A DNA stretch of 64,000 bases. Origin: an uncultured Pseudomonadales bacterium (lineage in GTDB: Bacteria > Pseudomonadota > Gammaproteobacteria > Pseudomonadales > Pseudohongiellaceae). Each line of letters begins with the position of its first letter. The first letter of the stretch is position 1. The position numbers and the translations under genes were made by a program. Below the pieces are notes generated by a model. That model was not told the DNA's origin. It made no database searches and saw only the letters and a program-made list of their open reading frames with translations. Below, one piece after another: positions 1-9,008 of this stretch. Location: the NCBI GenBank assembly GCA_938091935.1, contig CALKNV010000018.1, positions 1 through 64,000 of the forward strand, read 5' to 3'.

Positions 1-178
1 CACCAATCCTCCGCGTAGAGTCGCCGCCTTGAAGAAGAAAGGGCTAAGGCGTGGGGAATACCGTCATGCCGTATTCGGGCGCGCAAACAAGCCCTGCTAT
101 AAGTGTGGCTCTCCAATCCAAAAAGACTCTCTCGCCGGTCGGCGCTTATACTGGTGCGCTGACTGTCAGGCCAATTAG
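1..178 (+). CDS. Fpg/Nei-family DNA glycosylase, C-terminal zinc finger (partial)
   Basis: This is the 3' end of a gene that begins before the window; the frame is open from base 2 to a TAG at 176-178. The roughly 58 visible residues end in a classic FPG/IleRS-type zinc finger: GRANKPCYKCGSPI, then about a dozen residues, then YWCADCQAN, giving a C-x2-C-x16-C-x2-C pattern. In Fpg (MutM) and endonuclease VIII (Nei) this finger follows the helix-two-turn-helix and contacts damaged DNA during base excision repair. Which of the two enzymes it is cannot be decided, because the N-terminal catalytic residue (Pro2) lies outside the window. The family assignment is strong from the cysteine spacing and the RANKPC..CG..I context. 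A longer-looking ORF in another frame (51-320) overlaps it and is not protein-like. Confidence 0.85.
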   Translation, partial: TNPPRRVAALKKKGLRRGEYRHAVFGRANKPCYKCGSPIQKDSLAGRRLYWCADCQAN

Positions 179-369
179 AACCGCGCCGGAACTTAAACGC
201 CCTTCCAGTCGCGATAGCTCGAGAACAAGTCTTCATGTAACGGCTTTTTGCGCGTACATATCGATTGGCGAGTCGAGATTACTGGATAGATCAACCGGGG
301 AGGCATTAACGCTGAACTGATGTCTTTACTGTGCCGAAAATTCTGAACTGACAAATAACCTGGTTACGG

Positions 370-1893
370 TCATGCGACAATAAACTGCCCCATCATGCCA
401 TTGTCCTCATGCTCACAGATGTGGCAGTGATACATATAGGGAAGTTACGGATCTGAAAAATGCGCGAACTCCATGACGATCTTGACGGTCTCGCCGGGTC
501 CGATTTTCACCGTGTCCTTGAAAGCTCGCTCATGCTCATGAGGTGCTCGACCATTGCGTTCCTTTACCTGGAACTGCCCATGGTGGACATGAAATGGATG
601 CATCATCATGGAGTCATTGGTGATCTCCCAGACTTCTGTCGTACCAACTCGAATTCGTTCGTTGATCACACCCATTTCCATGGCGGCGTCGTTGATAAAG
701 AACTGGTCGCCACCGCCCATCATGCCACCGCCACGCTGGCCTCTGCCGCCAGGGCCGCCGCCGCACATCATACCCATGCCCATAGCCATGCTTAGCGTAA
801 ACTGGCGTGTATTGTCGATACCGACGTCCTCAAAATCTGCTACATCGGTAAGCTTGCCTGATATCCGGTCAGAGGTTTGCAAGCTGGATTGCTGAATAAT
901 AGACAGCACCTGGAGTCTGTCGTTGTCTCCCGACATTCGGCGCATCATGCCCCTGGATTGAAAAGGAGAGTCAGCCGCCATGGGCAGGCTGATCAGGTCA
1001 ACCGGGTTTCCATCACTGAAATCGACAACAATCTCGCAGCGCTCAGCAGGGGCGAGCTCCAGTAGGCTCATGTCATAGGGTGCGCCGAGAAAACCGCTGT
1101 CACAAGCTAGCTGCTGGAAATTGCGACCATCGCTAAACGCGATGTTATAGGTGCGGGCATTGGAACCGTTCAAGATGCGGAAACGTACCTTCCCCGTAGT
1201 AGGCACAAAATAAGGTGAGCGGGTTCCGTTTACCAACACCGTGTTCCCGCGCATTCCCATCATGATATCTCGATGAGTGGAAATATATTGGAAGGAGCCA
1301 TCCTGGTTAAAGCGGCGATCCTGGATTACCAGCGGAATATCATCCACGCCATATTCAGACGGAAGAGCAAGCTGATCCGTCTCAGCATCGCCGACGATGA
1401 TCATGCCGGCAAGTCCACGATAAACCTGTTCACCGGTTTTTTCGACTAAATGTGAGTGGTACCAGAAGGTGCCGGCTTTTTGGATAACCTGAAAAGAAGG
1501 ATGCCAGCTGCCACCCTCCGGGATTTCCTGATGCGGCCCACCCTCGGCAGATGCCGGCACATGCAAGCCATGCCAATGCAGGGTGGTAGACTCCTGCAGC
1601 TGATTAAATACATCCATAGTGACCTGGTCGCCACCGTGCAGTCGCAGCGTTGGGCCCAGAAAACTGCCGTTGATGCCCAGGGTAGGGGTATCCAGATCAT
1701 CGAAGAATCGCGTGTTGCCAGACTGGATGTTCAGCTGATAGTGCTGTCTGTCGTCACGTATTTCGCCGATGTTTAGTGTTGGGATTTTTAGCGGATTTCC
1801 GCGATTAGCCGCCTGCTGTGCCCAGGAGAATTTGGGCAGCAAGAGCCCGGTAGGACCAATGCTGGATGCCTGCAAAAATTGCCTTCGTTTAAT
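370..1893 (-). pseudogene. Multicopper oxidase (CueO/CopA-like) with premature stop
   Basis: Periplasmic multicopper oxidase with three cupredoxin domains. The copper motifs appear in order: HWHGLH, WYHSH, HPFHVHHGQF and, after an in-frame TAA at 445-447, YMYHCHICEHEDNGMM followed by GQFIVA and a TGA at 370-372. The frame is unchanged across the TAA, so one nonsense codon removes the final HCH motif, which supplies type 1 and trinuclear copper ligands. A Met/Gly-rich stretch (MAMGMGMMCGGG and following) precedes the last domain, as in cuprous oxidases. At the N-terminus a Tat signal (KRRQFLQAS) is only encoded if translation starts at ATT (1891-1893); the first standard start is TTG at 1873-1875, which has a GAAGG ribosome site but cuts off the twin arginines. 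Both ends suggest a degenerating copper oxidase, unless the stop is a sequencing error or is read through. Confidence 0.85.
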
Positions 1894-2030
1894 CTTTCCT
1901 GCTGAGTCCTCGGGTTAATGGCAAATTATTTATCATTATTGCCTGAATCAAATTATGACAGAAAGAGGGAGCGCGAGAGGCAGCATCAGTAGCAAACCCG
2001 ATATAGCTCAAGACTTTTGCAGAGTCAGTT

Positions 2031-2858
2031 TCACCACTGGCTTGGGTCTACCCGGTAAAACACCTTTAGCTGATGAAACAACTCTTTGTGATGTGTCGCC
2101 ATCTCTTGCGGTCTTTCAAAAAATGTTTCCGTGGCGACGGCAAAAAATTCTGCCGGGTTCTTTGCGCCGTAGTGATCCAGGAGTGTTTGTTTGCCCTGGT
2201 CGGCACGTTTTTGCAGCTTGTCGAATTCCTCGCTGAACACATGTGCCCAGCTGCGGTATGCGCCATGGGTGCTGAGGACCGGAGCGCCGTTGGTGGCACC
2301 GGATTCATGGTCTAGCTGGTGCGCAAATTCATGCAACACTACATTGCGGCCATCGCGCAGGTTCTGTACCCCCTTCTTAACGTTATCCCATGCCAGGATT
2401 ACCTTGCCCTGACTCCAGGATTCGCCTAGCAGGGCAATATGGTCGGTGGAAACGAAGCCATGTTCATTGGCCACATCCCGTGTTGCCACAAAAGTCGAAG
2501 GATAGACAAGGATGGACTGGAGATCTGGATAAGGCACTCGATCCTGATTTAATAGCATCAGGCAAGCCTGGGCAGCAATCGTAACCCTAATATCATCATC
2601 GATTTCCTGGCCTGCACAGCCATAAAACGTTTTGTCGTTGAGAAAAACCTTGATAAGCAGTTTTAACTGCTGAAGCTGCGCATCCGGTAATTTCAGAACG
2701 AATGGTAAACGCTGCTGGAGAATACGCTGCCATGCGTCGGGAAAAGGCCGCTGCTGGATGCGGGCAATTCGGATTCTGGGCCAGAAAAAGTTGCGGAATA
2801 CTACTGCGGCAACAATCAGCAGCAGTATCAGTACGGTTAGCAGAGATCGGGTATCCAT
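2031..2858 (-). CDS. mtfA: MtfA-like zinc metallopeptidase
   Basis: A 275-residue protein of the MtfA (Mlc titration factor A) family, close to the E. coli protein in length. It has an N-terminal membrane segment (about residues 6-22) and the zinc-binding motif HEFAHQLD around residues 176-183, with a downstream Glu in ATETFFERP as the probable third ligand. In E. coli MtfA binds the glucose repressor Mlc and has aminopeptidase activity; whether that role holds here is unknown. The membrane segment is a feature of many longer marine homologues. The ATG at 2856-2858 lies inside a long inverted repeat (separate entry), so translation may be structurally controlled. No strong Shine-Dalgarno sequence is visible. 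The gene lies between a copper oxidase and a Met/His-rich peptide on the same strand, but I see no functional link. Confidence 0.85.
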   Translation of the reverse strand: MDTRSLLTVLILLLIVAAVVFRNFFWPRIRIARIQQRPFPDAWQRILQQRLPFVLKLPDAQLQQLKLLIKVFLNDKTFYGCAGQEIDDDIRVTIAAQACLMLLNQDRVPYPDLQSILVYPSTFVATRDVANEHGFVSTDHIALLGESWSQGKVILAWDNVKKGVQNLRDGRNVVLHEFAHQLDHESGATNGAPVLSTHGAYRSWAHVFSEEFDKLQKRADQGKQTLLDHYGAKNPAEFFAVATETFFERPQEMATHHKELFHQLKVFYRVDPSQW

Positions 2859-2879
2859 GCAGCATGATGATACCCGATC
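2845..2879 (-). promoter_or_regulatory. Inverted repeat enclosing the mtfA start codon
   Basis: Perfect 11-bp arms (GATCGGGTATC at 2845-2855 and GATACCCGATC at 2869-2879) flank 13 bases that contain the mtfA ATG. Inside, CATG-CTG-CATG can extend the stem further with a two-base bulge, so the start codon itself would be paired in the mRNA. It could be a translational control hairpin or a dimeric repressor operator. Confidence 0.55.
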
Positions 2880-2898
2880 GAGCGGATTTCAGGTTGTC

Positions 2899-3024
2899 TC
2901 AATGGCCGGGGTGCTCATCTCCCTGACCATTATGATCCATCGCGGCATTGTCGCTCTGATTCATGCTGTCATGACTCATACCGCCGTGATTCATACCGCC
3001 GTGATTCATGCCTCCGTCAGTCAT
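2899..3024 (-). CDS. Small Met/His-rich peptide, putative copper binder
   Basis: A 41-codon ORF with ATG at 3022-3024 and TGA at 2899-2901. The product begins MTDGGMNHGGMNHGGMSH, continues with further Met, Asn, Asp and His residues and ends DEHPGH; 6 of 41 residues are Met and 6 are His. The repeated MNHGG unit resembles the Met/His repeats of copper resistance proteins such as CopA, CopB and CopM. An AGGCGG stretch lies 7 bases before the ATG. There is no signal peptide, so it is either a cytosolic metal-binding miniprotein or the surviving tail of a longer copper protein; an in-frame TAA 27 bases upstream argues against a present-day longer form. It lies on the same strand as the broken multicopper oxidase, two genes away. 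Sequence composition, not homology, supports the call. Confidence 0.5.
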   Translation of the reverse strand: MTDGGMNHGGMNHGGMSHDSMNQSDNAAMDHNGQGDEHPGH

Positions 3025-3190
3025 TGGCTGTCCGCCTGCTATTCTATTGATTTAAGGCTGTTTTTCAGACGGTTACGATATGAGGGGAAGCAACGGACCG
3101 CAATTTATTGCCAAATCACCAACAGGCTGTTCAGATTTGGCACTAGATGCGGTGCAGAGAGTTATTTAGATTGGCGTGGCGGCTTGCTGT

Positions 3191-3730
3191 TTAGCGAGTG
3201 TGGAACTTCCAGTTACCGTCCACGACTTTAAGATAGGCATAGCCTCCGGTGAAGCGCGGAGCGGAGTCTGTGCCCATGGGTTGGCACCAGAAAATACCAA
3301 CTATCGCGTCGGGTGCGCTGGATAAGCTGCTGCCCAGCAAGCGATGCTGTTCGATAGATGGGTCGAAGGCTTCCTGGTACATGTATTTCACGCCCATGTC
3401 ATTCTGTGCCAGCTGCCGCACGTTCGAGATGAAACCGTACATATCAAGGTAAGCGTCGCCGTCAGTGACCAGAGTCTTGAGCCACTCATCATCTGCCAGT
3501 GTGACTGCGGCATAGGCATTTCGAAACAACAGCAGTTGGTCATTGAACAGCGCTGTGACGGTTTCTGAATTCCAGTTGTGATAGCGCGCGCACTGAGACC
3601 CTTCGACCTGTTGCAGTGGGGTGAAGATGGCATCGAATTCGTCTTCCGGGTTGTCATAGTCTTGTGCAGATACGAATAAGATCTTGCTTAATATCAAGCA
3701 CAAGAGTGTGGAACGACTTATTTTAAGCAT
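3191..3730 (-). CDS. Exported protein of unknown function
   Basis: A 179-residue protein starting MLKISRSTLLCLILSK with a predicted signal peptide cleaved after FVSAQ. An upstream Met at 3775 would put 15 extra residues before the signal sequence, so the internal ATG (3728-3730) is preferred. The mature part is acidic at first (DYDNPEDEFDA) and contains two cysteines, in EGSQCARYHNW and GIFWCQPMG, which may form a disulfide. The C-terminus reads GGYAYLKVVDGNWKFHTR. I recognise no family and no catalytic motif. It is transcribed toward the Met/His-rich peptide and mtfA but is separated from them by about 165 bases. Confidence 0.65.
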   Translation of the reverse strand: MLKISRSTLLCLILSKILFVSAQDYDNPEDEFDAIFTPLQQVEGSQCARYHNWNSETVTALFNDQLLLFRNAYAAVTLADDEWLKTLVTDGDAYLDMYGFISNVRQLAQNDMGVKYMYQEAFDPSIEQHRLLGSSLSSAPDAIVGIFWCQPMGTDSAPRFTGGYAYLKVVDGNWKFHTR

Positions 3731-3854
3731 TGGGTTCTCTATTGCTTGTAGGTGGCTGCTAAAATTACAGGCCAAGAGGGTAGTGTATCCTAATTTTGTC
3801 GAGTTTTAGCACCATGTGGCCGCGTGTTGGCACATTTTAGAATTGATAAATTTT

Positions 3855-3886
3855 GGGCTGGCTCAATAATTTGAGCGAATCAGCCC
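3855..3886. other. Intergenic hairpin after the S9 peptidase gene
   Basis: Outer arms GGGCTG/CAGCCC and inner arms GCTCAA/TTGAGC around a TAAT loop, with a GAAT bulge, about 30 bases past the stop codon of the S9 peptidase on the minus strand. No T-run follows on either strand, so it is at best an atypical terminator. Confidence 0.35.
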
Positions 3887-3915
3887 TGGGGAAAGCATGG
3901 TACTTTAGACTGAGA

Positions 3916-6345
3916 CTACTCGCCAACCACATAGCGATTGAGCCAGCTGTTCATTTCCCAAAGTGTATGCAGCACCGATTCCCGCGCACGGTAGCCGTGG
4001 GATTCGTGGGGTAACATCACCAGCCTGGTTTTCACCCCATGCCCTTTGAGTGCATTGTAGAAACGGCGGCTCTGCAGTGGGAAGGTGCCTGAGTTGTTGT
4101 CGGCCTCGCCATGGATCATCAGGATTGGCTCTTCGACTTGATCGGCATGCATGAAGGGTGACATTCGAAAATAGATATCAGGTGCTTCCCAGAAGGTGCG
4201 CTCCTCTGCCTGAAAGCCAAAGGGGGTCAGGGTGCGGTTATAGGCGCCGCTTCTGGCGAGCCCCGCAACAAACAGATCGGAGTGTGCCAACAGATTTGCG
4301 GTCATGAAGGCGCCGTAGGAATGACCACCGATGGCGATCTTGTCGGGTTCAGCAACTCCCATGTCCACTACGGTGCTTACAGCGGCAGCGGCGCTGCTGA
4401 CGAGTTGTTCCACGTAGGCATCATTGGGTTCAGTTTCGCCCTCTCCGATAATAGGCATGGTGGGACCATCGAAGATGGCGTAGCCGCTGGCCAGAAAGGG
4501 CAGCGGCCCATTAACGCTGATGGCGTTGAACCGGTATGGCGAGCCGCGCATCTGGCCCGCCGAACTGGCATCTTTGAACTCGCGCGGATAGGCCCACATC
4601 AGCATGGGGAATGGGCCATCCTCCTTGGTCTTACCTGGGGGCAGGTAAAGGGTAGCCGTGAGCATGACGCCATCATCGCGCTGGTAGCGAACCACTTCCT
4701 TATAGACATCAAGCATATGCGGGTACGGGTGCGGAAACGCAGTGAGTGCTGTCTGTTGGGTGGAGCTCAAATCAAGCCGGTAATAATTGCCGGGCGCAGT
4801 GGGTGACTCCTGGCGAATGAGCAGCGCCCGCTGATCGCTGTCCAGAAATCCCATGAACGCAGCGTAGCTCGGCGCTTCAGAGCGCCATAGTCTTTCACTG
4901 GTTTTGCTGGTCAGATTAAGTCGGTCAAGAAATGGGCGATCACCCTCTGCTGATGCGCCGGCACCGGAGAGAAAAATATCGCCTGAAGCACTGCTTATCA
5001 GCGTGGGTCTGCCATACTGATTGCGCTCGGTGATGGGAGTCCCAGGGTCGTTGTAGCGATCTTCGGTAGAGCGGTCGAATAACAGTTCCGGAGTCGCGCC
5101 GCCATCGGGCGCCACAATCCAACTCCGGGTCCGGCGCGTGCTCCACCAGGATTCATTCACCAGGGCCAGCTCGCCATGGCCCCAGGTAGTGCCGGCATAG
5201 CGCATTTCCAGCTCGATAAGTGTTTCGGGCTGGTCGCGAAACGGTGCGCTGTAAGTGAACAGGGTGTCGCGAATGTTGACGTCGGCGCGCGGGTTACCGC
5301 CATCCTGAGCTTCAACCCAATATAGGGTCGCGGGTGAGTCAGCTCGCCAGTTCATGGACCGCGGGCCAGTGGGCACTGCGCCACGCCCGATCGGCACTTC
5401 CTCGGCCAGCGGCAGGCTGGCGATCTCTCGGAGCAAGTCTCCGGAGCTGTCCCAGACTTCGAGCCGGTGGGGAAATCGGTACTGAGGAACCAGGTAAGAG
5501 AAAGGCCGCTGCACTGTTTCCACCAGCAGATAATCAGCGCCAGGTGAAGGCAGGGCGCGGCGAATCAGGTCAGGCTGTCCCAATTCCTGGGCGTAGCCGC
5601 TGACATCGACCATCAAAAGCTGGACCTGGCCGTAATACTCGAACAGCGCCTCATCATGGCTGTTTTCCATCAGATCCTGATAAGTCCTGGCGGCCGCAGG
5701 TCTGCCAGTAGATTCTTGAATCACAGGCCCGGACGGTACCGCCGGCTCCTCGGGCTCAGGTCCCCGTGCTTCGGGTACGGCTTTAACTAGCAAGCGGAAT
5801 GAGTCTGACATCCAGCTGAACGGTGCGCCGAATAGCCCGTTCATCTCTCTGGCGATGAGCCGCCGGGCTGAAGCCGAATCCACTTCCGCAAGCCATAGCT
5901 CAATGTGGTCACTCTGGTCCAGGGTGAAAGCGATGCGGGAACTGTCTGGTGACCAGCTGACGTCTCGAATTCGGGGATTGGCGGGTAAGCCGGTGATGAC
6001 GCGAGAACCACCATTTTCCAGACTCTGCAGCGTCAGGCTGTTGTAATAGCTGCTGCGGCTCCTGCCATTGTTGGCAGGATTAATCCGCAGGCCGGCGATG
6101 CGCAGCTCCGGCTGCGAGAGCTCCGTGATCGAGGGCAATCCTGGTCGTCCCAAAATCAGCATCCAATCCTTGGCCGGGTCAACCGACACCGCTGGTGTAG
6201 GCTGTGCATCCACAATATCGGCAATATCCAGGGGCGGGGTTCGATAGGCTTGATCCGCGTTTTGTGCTGCAACAAGACTGCTCAAAAATGAAGCTGTGAT
6301 CAGCAGCACTATCTGTAAACTGGATATACGCGGTGATGTGGCGGT
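3916..6345 (-). CDS. Exported S9 family serine peptidase
   Basis: An 809-residue prolyl-oligopeptidase-family enzyme, most like the glutamyl-aminopeptidase/DPP-type S9 subgroup. An N-terminal signal peptide (MTATSPRISSLQIVLLITAS, ending before QNADQAYR) is followed by a beta-propeller region with WSPDSSRIAF repeats and a C-terminal alpha/beta hydrolase. The catalytic serine is in GHSYGAF, the Asp in IHGEADNNSG and the His in LPHESHGYRA. It probably degrades short peptides in the periplasm. The start at 6343-6345 is chosen because GGAG precedes it by 8 bases and the signal peptide begins there; an upstream start (6378) would add 11 residues. It is divergent from the acetamidase-like gene and forms no obvious operon. 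Confidence 0.9.
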   Translation of the reverse strand, partial: TATSPRISSLQIVLLITASFLSSLVAAQNADQAYRTPPLDIADIVDAQPTPAVSVDPAKDWMLILGRPGLPSITELSQPELRIAGLRINPANNGRSRSSYYNSLTLQSLENGGSRVITGLPANPRIRDVSWSPDSSRIAFTLDQSDHIELWLAEVDSASARRLIAREMNGLFGAPFSWMSDSFRLLVKAVPEARGPEPEEPAVPSGPVIQESTGRPAAARTYQDLMENSHDEALFEYYGQVQLLMVDVSGYAQELGQPDLIRRALPSPGADYLLVETVQRPFSYLVPQYRFPHRLEVWDSSGDLLREIASLPLAEEVPIGRGAVPTGPRSMNWRADSPATLYWVEAQDGGNPRADVNIRDTLFTYSAPFRDQPETLIELEMRYAGTTWGHGELALVNESWWSTRRTRSWIVAPDGGATPELLFDRSTEDRYNDPGTPITERNQYGRPTLISSASGDIFLSGAGASAEGDRPFLDRLNLTSKTSERLWRSEAPSYAAFMGFLDSDQRALLIRQESPTAPGNYYRLDLSSTQQTALTAFPHPYPHMLDVYKEVVRYQRDDGVMLTATLYLPPGKTKEDGPFPMLMWAYPREFKDASSAGQMRGSPYRFNAISVNGPLPFLASGYAIFDGPTMPIIGEGETEPNDAYVEQLVSSAAAAVSTVVDMGVAEPDKIAIGGHSYGAFMTANLLAHSDLFVAGLARSGAYNRTLTPFGFQAEERTFWEAPDIYFRMSPFMHADQVEEPILMIHGEADNNSGTFPLQSRRFYNALKGHGVKTRLVMLPHESHGYRARESVLHTLWEMNSWLNRYVVGE

Positions 6346-6596
6346 CATGGTTATTGCTCCGTTAGATATCGATCGCATTCACTGATCGCTGGACTCTGCT
6401 TCTAAAGCTATCGGAAGTGATCGAAACCGGCAAGGTGGAGTTTGCGGGCAGCGACAAATTGCCCTGCCGCGCAATAGTCGATAGATTGACTGTCTATCGG
6501 ATGCTGCTTGGGATCATCGCAACTCCCAGTCAGGATGCTGAGCGGCTGTTATCAGTTACTTCAATGTGGCCAGCAGAGCTGGCGGGTGATCATGGG

Positions 6597-7841
6597 ATGA
6601 ATCGATTCTTATCTTGTTTTGCTTTCTTATTGGGAATGTTGGGCCCAATTCATAATTTGACTGCGGCTGACAATCAGCTTGTTGTAGTCGGCGGCACTGG
6701 CGTTGATTGCATAGAGGATCCCGGCTGCGTCAACCGCTTGCACCCTGATATTCCAATGGCGGCACGTGCGGCGCCTGGTCAGACAATTTTATTTCATACC
6801 CGTGACGCCCGGGATGTAATCGGTGCTGCTGCTCAGCAAGGGGAGGAGCCCGATACCCTGAGTGGTGATTTCAGCCGTGTGCATCCAATCACTGGTCCTG
6901 TTCATATCGTTGGCGCAGAGGCCGGAGATGTGCTGAAAGTGACTATCAACAGCATCGATCCAGGATCCTATGCCTGGTCCACAGGCGGGAGTTCTGGATT
7001 CATTCCCGACCTGGTGGATGGCCAGAGCATGGTGATATGGCGGCTCAATAGGGAGTACGCGGAGACTGACGAAATCCCGGGTATTCGCATCCCCAACGCC
7101 AGTTTCCCGGGTGTCATCACCACCTTGCCCGGCGCGAACGAACACCGACGTATGCTGGAGCGGGAACAGGCCTTAGCAGACGCCGGTGGGCGGGTGTCTT
7201 TACCAATGTCAGAAGGGGCAGACCCGGTCGCGCTGTGTGGGCCGCGCGGTCCAGCCTCTGAAGAGTGTCTGCGCACGATTCCGCCGCGTGAGCACGGCGG
7301 TAATATGGATATCCGCTACCTCAAAGCCGGCGTGTCGGTCTACCTGCCTTGCTTTATAGATGGTTGCGGTCTGGCCATTGGCGATTTGCATTATGCGCAA
7401 GGCGATGGCGAGGTTTCTGGCACCGCTATCGAAATGTCGGCCGACGTCTGGGTTACCACCGAGGTCTTGAAAGATGGTCCAGACTTATCGCGCGGACCCC
7501 ACTATGAGGGCTCGTCGCAACTGCTGGATATTCCCTCCAGACGTTTCTATGCGGTCACGGGCATTCCTGTAAAAGATGCGGGTGAAGTGCCGCCGGATAT
7601 GGAGTATCTGAATTCTGACGTAATAGCAGGACTAGAAAATCTCTCCAACGATATCAATCTTGCCGCGCGTAACGCCATCGACGGCATGGTCGATTACATT
7701 TCTACGACCTACGGCTACACCCGTCAGCAAGCCTATGTGATCGCCAGTGTGGCGGTTGATATTCGAATTTCGCAGCTGGTGGATGCGCCTAACGTGGGAG
7801 TTACCGCGTTGCTGCCTCTCGATATATTCATTAGCGAGTAA
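6597..7841 (+). CDS. Exported acetamidase/formamidase family protein
   Basis: A 414-residue protein of the FmdA/AmdA family (Pfam 03069). The family core is visible in GDFSRVHPITGPVHIVGAEAGD near the start, and later in DIRYLKAGVSVYLPCF, IGDLHYAQGDGEVSG and EMSADVW. These enzymes hydrolyse formamide or short amides to ammonia and an acid. Unusually for the family, translation from 6597 gives a signal peptide (MNRFLSCFAFLLGMLGPIHN), implying a periplasmic location. The open frame extends 60 codons further upstream (6417), but that segment has no signal-like character, so the internal ATG is preferred although its ribosome site is weak. The substrate is unknown. The DUF429 gene follows 38 bases later on the same strand. 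Confidence 0.85.
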   Translation: MNRFLSCFAFLLGMLGPIHNLTAADNQLVVVGGTGVDCIEDPGCVNRLHPDIPMAARAAPGQTILFHTRDARDVIGAAAQQGEEPDTLSGDFSRVHPITGPVHIVGAEAGDVLKVTINSIDPGSYAWSTGGSSGFIPDLVDGQSMVIWRLNREYAETDEIPGIRIPNASFPGVITTLPGANEHRRMLEREQALADAGGRVSLPMSEGADPVALCGPRGPASEECLRTIPPREHGGNMDIRYLKAGVSVYLPCFIDGCGLAIGDLHYAQGDGEVSGTAIEMSADVWVTTEVLKDGPDLSRGPHYEGSSQLLDIPSRRFYAVTGIPVKDAGEVPPDMEYLNSDVIAGLENLSNDINLAARNAIDGMVDYISTTYGYTRQQAYVIASVAVDIRISQLVDAPNVGVTALLPLDIFISE

Positions 7842-7879
7842 GCAGAATTTTAAATTAATATACCTGGCCCTTTTTACTC

Positions 7880-8629
7880 ATGAAGTTGAAACACTATACA
7901 CTGGTTGGTATCGATCTGGCGTGGGTAAGTGCGAACAATCCGACGGCGATAGCAGTAGGCAGCCTGCGAGGCAAGACGCTGACTCTCGATGCAGTGTTGC
8001 AGAATCTTTATGGTATAGAGAGTATTCTTCAGCATCTTGCTGGCATCGATTCTCTTCATGGAGTCACCATTGACGGACCGACGATTATTCGAAATTTCAA
8101 TGGTAGAAGAGCCTGTGAGGATGAGCTGAGTCGGGTCTACGGTAGCCGTAAAGCAGGCTGCCATACTTCCAACCTGTCGCGTTATCCTAACGCCGATAGT
8201 GTCAAGCTAGGGGATGCGCTGGCAGCCAGAGGCTTTGTCCATCTTGGCAACCATGCTAAGTGCTGGCAGTCTGAGTGCTATCCTCATCCCGCTTTGATCG
8301 AAATCTTTCAGCTGCGGGAGCGGCATCTCTATAAGAAGGGTGGGGTAGAGCAGAAGCGGCAGGGACAGAAAGCGCTGGCGCAGTTGCTATTGCGCCTGGA
8401 AAGCTCGCCAGTACTGCGTTTGCGCATACCAGGCGAACTTAAATTCGTGTTTTCGCGTGAGGCGATCACGGCGCTGCGCGGGAAGGCTCTCAAGCATAAT
8501 GAAGATGCGCTGGACGCAGTGATCTGCCTCTACATCGCGGGACTGTATCAACTGGGTCACCAGGCCAGAATATTCGGTGATGCGGCGTCGGGCTATATCT
8601 ATGTCCCCCAGGGTGGCTGCTTGCCCTGA
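7880..8629 (+). CDS. DUF429 family protein
   Basis: A 249-residue protein with the DUF429 signature: LVGIDLAWVSANNPTAIAV at the N-terminus, an IDGP motif near residue 65, SRKAGCHTSN and the C-terminal NEDALDAVICLYIAG. The fold is predicted to be RNase H-like, with acidic residues (GID..., IDGP, EDALDA) positioned like a nuclease active site; biochemical function is not established for the family. No signal peptide is present. It may be co-transcribed with the preceding acetamidase-like gene, but the pairing has no obvious metabolic logic. Confidence 0.85.
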   Translation: MKLKHYTLVGIDLAWVSANNPTAIAVGSLRGKTLTLDAVLQNLYGIESILQHLAGIDSLHGVTIDGPTIIRNFNGRRACEDELSRVYGSRKAGCHTSNLSRYPNADSVKLGDALAARGFVHLGNHAKCWQSECYPHPALIEIFQLRERHLYKKGGVEQKRQGQKALAQLLLRLESSPVLRLRIPGELKFVFSREAITALRGKALKHNEDALDAVICLYIAGLYQLGHQARIFGDAASGYIYVPQGGCLP

Positions 8630-8974
8630 AGCGAATTGATGAGTGCGATTTGCTTGGGGTTCAATTGCTTAGCTGCATTTATTCAAGTGTCGATTCCACA
8701 GTCTTTCGCAACTTGCTAATTCCCCGGTATGAATTAGTCTTGCTCCTAAAGCTAACCTTGTGAATATTTAATGCTGTGTTAGTCCGTCAGCGTTTCGGCT
8801 CTTGTGGGTAATAAAACGCGATAGAAATCTTGAGCTGTTTAAAAAGCATTCAGATAGTTACTGTGTCACTGACCTTGCAGTCGTTGTGGATAAATTGTTT
8901 ATAAAACGATAGTTCAAAAAGTAATCAATCTTAAGCTTAAAGCAATTTTTTTTTCAAAAAAGTATTAAGAAATA
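8630..8974. other. A/T-rich intergenic region upstream of a strong promoter
   Basis: No coding potential on either strand. The last 80 bases (about 8895-8974) are extremely A/T-rich with phased T and A tracts, a pattern typical of UP elements that stimulate the adjacent promoter. Confidence 0.5.
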
Positions 8975-9002
8975 TTGGCAGCCACTAAGTTTTATGTATA
9001 AT
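8975..9002 (+). promoter_or_regulatory. Strong sigma-70 promoter
   Basis: TTGGCA at 8975-8980 and a perfect TATAAT at 8997-9002, separated by 16 bases, with an A/T-rich upstream tract. Transcription should begin near 9009. No annotated gene starts within 500 bases downstream. Confidence 0.65.
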
Positions 9003-9008
9003 CAAAGC

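Noticed and set aside
51-320. 89-codon ORF on the + strand
   Set aside because: It overlaps the glycosylase zinc finger in a different frame, which has the real homology; composition is not protein-like.
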